DNA from: Verrucomicrobium spinosum DSM 4136 = JCM 18804
GTDB taxonomy: Bacteria; Verrucomicrobiota; Verrucomicrobiia; Verrucomicrobiales; Verrucomicrobiaceae
Reading direction: 5' to 3'
Assembly (NCBI RefSeq): GCF_000172155.1
Contig: NZ_ABIZ01000001.1
Location: 1,178,001-1,242,000 of the forward strand
Length of the DNA stretch: 64,000 bases
The position numbers were made by a program, and so were the translations under genes. The notes under the pieces are model-generated. The model did not search any database. It worked only from the letters and a program-made list of their open reading frames with translations, and was not told the DNA's origin. This document shows positions 61,357-64,000 of the stretch, piece by piece (position 1 is the first letter of the stretch; each line of letters opens with the position of its first letter).

Positions 61357-61577
61357 GGGATACCTCGCCGGAAATCAATCGGATGATCTTTGAGCGCACG
61401 ATGCGTCTGACAGGTGAGGAGCGCTTCATGATGGGAGTTCGCATGTTTGACGCCGCCCGACAGATCGTTTGGTCAAGCTTGCCGGCTGGTCTGTCCGAGT
61501 CTGAGCGCAAGCTGGTCTTTTTTGAGCGGATGTATGGTCAATCGCTGGATGATGCGTTGATGCAGGGCATCAAGTGA
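61305..61577 (+). CDS. Small protein paired with the nucleotidyltransferase
   Basis: A 90-residue protein beginning MGVALESDRYPDTGFSIGDT. Its core TSPEINRMIFERTMRLTGEE and RFMMGVRMFDAARQIV matches a small helical family I recall next to NTase genes in Planctomycetes, Verrucomicrobia and Cyanobacteria. It overlaps the NTase gene by 52 bp, so the two are co-expressed and perhaps form a toxin-antitoxin-like or regulatory pair. No function has been established as far as I know. Confidence 0.65.
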   Translation: MGVALESDRYPDTGFSIGDTSPEINRMIFERTMRLTGEERFMMGVRMFDAARQIVWSSLPAGLSESERKLVFFERMYGQSLDDALMQGIK

Positions 61578-62449
61578 GGTCCCTCTTTGTCGCCCGCTGT
61601 TTGGGGGCGCAAAAAAGAAAGCCTGCGTCGAGCAGCAAAAGGGTGCCGAGGAGTGAAGAGGCGGAAGAGCTTGCTGCGCAACGATCCGGCGTCCCTCCGG
61701 GACGCAAGATGGATAGATCGTGAGTTCCGGTGGTTGTTCACCACCGGCTCCAGTCCGATGTCATCAGGGAAATAAGTCGCTTCATCGTGGCACCTCCCAG
61801 GGGGTGCAAGTTGAGGGCTGAAAGCCCGGAATAATTCCAGCCTTGGGCAACGCCCAAGGTCATTGGGGAACAGAGATGCTCAGGGCTGTAGGCCCGGTTC
61901 ATTCAGGGATGTTTGTCGTGGGCAGGTTTGATGAGGTCGGGCCTTCAGCCCTCAATGAGTCTTTGATCTGCAAACCTTGGGCGATGCCCAAGGCTGCAAT
62001 GAGGCCGGACCTTCGGTCCTTTTGAACCTGTGATCTCACCAACTGGAACCTCAATGCGCCACCCTGACGCCGATCCCATTCTGAAACCCATTGGCAGTCA
62101 AAACAGCGGTGCCATCACTTTTCCCTGATGGCATTGGGCTACAGTCCGATGTCCCTCCGGGACTTGAGGCGGGACTTGCGCGCAGGGTGGGCCCGGAGTT
62201 CTCAAGGAGCGGCGAGGTGTTGGCGATGTTGGGAAGAAGTTGACTCCTCGGCCTGCCGTTTGCGGTGCAAGTGTGCGAGGGATGAAGCGGAGGAAGAGCT
62301 TCATCGTCCCGCATGCGGGAAGGATCTACGAACAACTTCCATCATCCCCAACCAAGCACGAAAATCCAACGCAGGCTGACGCATGTACTCCGTACAGCTA
62401 CACTCCCAACACCTTGACGCACTGGCCACTGACGCACTGCCTTACTGGC
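61578..62449. repeat. Non-coding field of REP-like hairpins
   Basis: 872 bp without a supported gene. It contains many short palindromes: CCGGTGG-TTGTT-CACCACCGG near 61725; GGGCTGAAAGCCC at 61815-61827; CCTTGGGCAACGCCCAAGG at 61841-61859; GGGCTGTAGGCCC near 61883; and CCTTGGGCGATGCCCAAGG at 61976-61993, plus GGACCTTCGGTCC. The pattern CAGTCCGATGTC occurs near 61752 and again near 62141. It ends with a copy of the CACTGACGCACTG repeat (to ~62441). The hairpins look like REP-type elements. Confidence 0.7.
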
Positions 62450-64000
62450 TCAAGGAAGCGGGAAGCTGCGATTGATGTCGGCTACGGTGCGCTTGATGTT
62501 GTCCAGAATCACCGGTTTGTCGCGATACTCCAGCGCCTCGTGGATGAGGGCGGCGATCTGCTTCATCTCGGGCTCCTTCATGCCGCGGGTGGTGACGGCG
62601 GGCGTGCCCATGCGGATGCCCCCGCCCAGGGTGATCTTTTCCGTGTCGAACGGAATGCCGTTCTTGTTTACGGTGATGCCGGCGAGGTCGAGCGTCTCCT
62701 GGGCGAGTTTGCCATTGAGGCCGCGGGGGCGGAGGTCCACGAGCATGACATGGTTGTCCGTGCCGCCGCTGACGATGCGGTAGCCGTGGGAGGTCATGGC
62801 ATTGGCCAGGGCCTGGGCGTTGCGCACCACCTGCTGTTGATACGCCCTGAAGGAGGGCTGGAGGGCTTCATGGAAACAAACCGCCTTGGCCGCGATCACG
62901 TGCATGAGTGGTCCGCCTTGCACACCGGGGAAGACCTGGGAGTTGATCTTCCTGGCCAGATCCTCGTTGTTCGTCAGCACAATGCCGCCGCGGGGGCCGC
63001 GCAGGCTCTTGTGCGTGGTGGAGGTGACGAAGTCTGCATGGGGCATGGGGCTGGGATGCACGCCGCCTGCCACGAGGCCGGCGATGTGGGCCATGTCCAC
63101 AAAGAGGTAGGCCCCCACGCTCTTGGCGATCTCCGCCATGCGGGCGAAGTCGATGATGCGGGGATAGGCGCTGGCCCCGGCAGTGATCATCTTGGGCTTG
63201 CACTCCTCGGCTTTCTTGGCCAGCGCGTCGTAGTCGATCCGCTCGTCCTTTGGGCTCACGCCGTAGTGCACCACTTCGTAGAAGCGGCCGGAGAAGTTGG
63301 CCTTGTTGCCGTGGGTAAGGTGCCCGCCGTGGCTCAAGTCCATGGTCAGGATCCGGTCACCGGGATCCAGCACGGAGAAATAGACGGCCGCGTTTGCCTG
63401 GGATCCGCTGTGGGGCTGCACGTTGGCGTACTTGGCGCCAAAGAGCTGGCAGAGACGGTCAATCGCGAGCTGCTCCACCTTGTCCACCTCTTCGCAGCCG
63501 CCGTACCAGCGCCTGCCTGGGTAGCCTTCGGCGTACTTGTTGGTGAGGCAGGTCCCCTGGGCGGCCTGCACGGCGCGGCTGGCGAAGTTCTCGCTCGCAA
63601 TGAGCTCGATGTTGTTCTGCTGGCGGTGTTCCTCTGCGACGATGAGCTCGGCGATGGCCGGGTCCACCTGCTTGATCACATCTGCCGCGCGCTTGCGCAG
63701 GGAGTTCATCTTGTCCACCCGGCGGGCATGGCGGCCGCCTTCGAAGGGGGTGGAGACGAAGGTTTCCACGATCTCGACCGCGTCATCCAGAGAGGTGGTG
63801 GCACCAGCCAGGCAGACCACGTTGGAGTTGTTGTGCTCCCGGGTCACCTTGGCGGTGGCCACATTGTGGACCAGAGCGGCCTGGATGCCGGGGTGGCGGT
63901 TGGCCGTGATGCTCATGCCGATGCCGGTGGTGCAGACCAGTACGCCCGCGCTCACCTCGCCGCTGAGGACGCGGTGGCAGACGGCTTCGGCAAAGTCAGG
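62450..64000 (-). CDS. RpiB-GlyA fusion: ribose-5-phosphate isomerase B / serine hydroxymethyltransferase (5' end outside window)
   Basis: The frame is open to the right edge. Its first visible part ([20 protein letters not shown], then [16 protein letters not shown] and [14 protein letters not shown]) is the C-terminal half of an RpiB-type sugar-phosphate isomerase. A short linker leads straight into a complete serine hydroxymethyltransferase: [33 protein letters not shown], the PLP lysine in [20 protein letters not shown], and [20 protein letters not shown]. It would join sugar-phosphate isomerisation with glycine/serine and one-carbon metabolism. The separate start suggested by a GTG at 63955 lies inside the RpiB fold and is not used. 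Confidence 0.9.
   Translation of the reverse strand, partial: PDFAEAVCHRVLSGEVSAGVLVCTTGIGMSITANRHPGIQAALVHNVATAKVTREHNNSNVVCLAGATTSLDDAVEIVETFVSTPFEGGRHARRVDKMNSLRKRAADVIKQVDPAIAELIVAEEHRQQNNIELIASENFASRAVQAAQGTCLTNKYAEGYPGRRWYGGCEEVDKVEQLAIDRLCQLFGAKYANVQPHSGSQANAAVYFSVLDPGDRILTMDLSHGGHLTHGNKANFSGRFYEVVHYGVSPKDERIDYDALAKKAEECKPKMITAGASAYPRIIDFARMAEIAKSVGAYLFVDMAHIAGLVAGGVHPSPMPHADFVTSTTHKSLRGPRGGIVLTNNEDLARKINSQVFPGVQGGPLMHVIAAKAVCFHEALQPSFRAYQQQVVRNAQALANAMTSHGYRIVSGGTDNHVMLVDLRPRGLNGKLAQETLDLAGITVNKNGIPFDTEKITLGGGIRMGTPAVTTRGMKEPEMKQIAALIHEALEYRDKPVILDNIKRTVADINRSFPLP

Noticed and set aside
61587-61775. 62-residue frame in the REP-like field
   Set aside because: No ribosome-binding site, composition dominated by hairpin repeats.
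63955-64000. GTG at 63955 as the start of the glyA gene
   Set aside because: It lies inside the RpiB fold and the frame is open to the window edge.

Overview
The window looks like chromosome from a verrucomicrobium (Verrucomicrobium/Roseimicrobium-like). The main clues are a tandem array of ten secreted paralogs of the type I recall as TIGR02597 from Verrucomicrobium, a ribose-5-phosphate isomerase B/serine hydroxymethyltransferase fusion at the right edge, a SET-domain protein with a histone-H1-like tail, and frequent lack of Shine-Dalgarno sequences. Taxonomy is inferred from gene content only.

Two regions meet at a tRNA-Leu(TAA) gene (47984-48069, minus strand). To its right the DNA is visibly GC-richer and carries housekeeping-type genes: a GST-like protein, lexA, a TPR protein, a bioF-type enzyme, a glycosyltransferase, a flavin amine oxidase, a PQQ-propeller protein, a SET-domain protein, an esterase, a nucleotidyltransferase pair and rpiB-glyA. 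Two octanucleotide tandem arrays and a field of REP-like hairpins lie between them. To its left, on the 3' side of the tRNA, is about 47 kb of accessory DNA with an excisionase-like gene, an XRE regulator and a possible HUH replication protein. I read this as a genomic island whose far end and integrase are outside the window.

Island layout from the left: (a) 1-7.8 kb: a Schlafen/AlbA_2 protein (cut by the window edge), an accessory DnaN-like clamp, a caspase-like protease gene split by an IS3-family element with 3-bp target duplication, two small membrane proteins and a RecB/Cas4-like Fe-S nuclease operon. (b) 8.1-14.3 kb: a two-gene module. The first gene encodes a 1544-residue protein with an N-terminal GHKL ATPase, two phosphoribosyltransferase-like loops and a second GHKL-like end; the second encodes a receiver-like domain fused to an aminoglycoside-phosphotransferase-like kinase. 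I do not recognise this as a described system and consider it the best candidate for something new. (c) 14.6-16.4 kb: small secreted and regulatory genes. (d) 16.5-28.2 kb: the ten-gene paralog array, all on the minus strand, with evidence of unit duplication, gene conversion and one nonsense mutation. (e) 28.6-34.1 kb: secreted proteins and lipoproteins, including one with a DUF6973-like C-terminus and two paralogs sharing a Cys-rich tail. (f) 34.1-39.4 kb: a tightly coupled defence operon: PD-(D/E)XK-NACHT ATPase, secreted EEP nuclease, and a Septu-like ATPase/HNH pair. (g) 40-47.8 kb: a PD-(D/E)XK protein, a possible HUH Rep protein, a TIR-like protein, an AlpA/excisionase-like protein and an XRE regulator.

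The accessory half therefore combines several probable anti-phage or conflict modules with a large family of exported proteins of unknown role. All function assignments are from motif reading; no database search was run.
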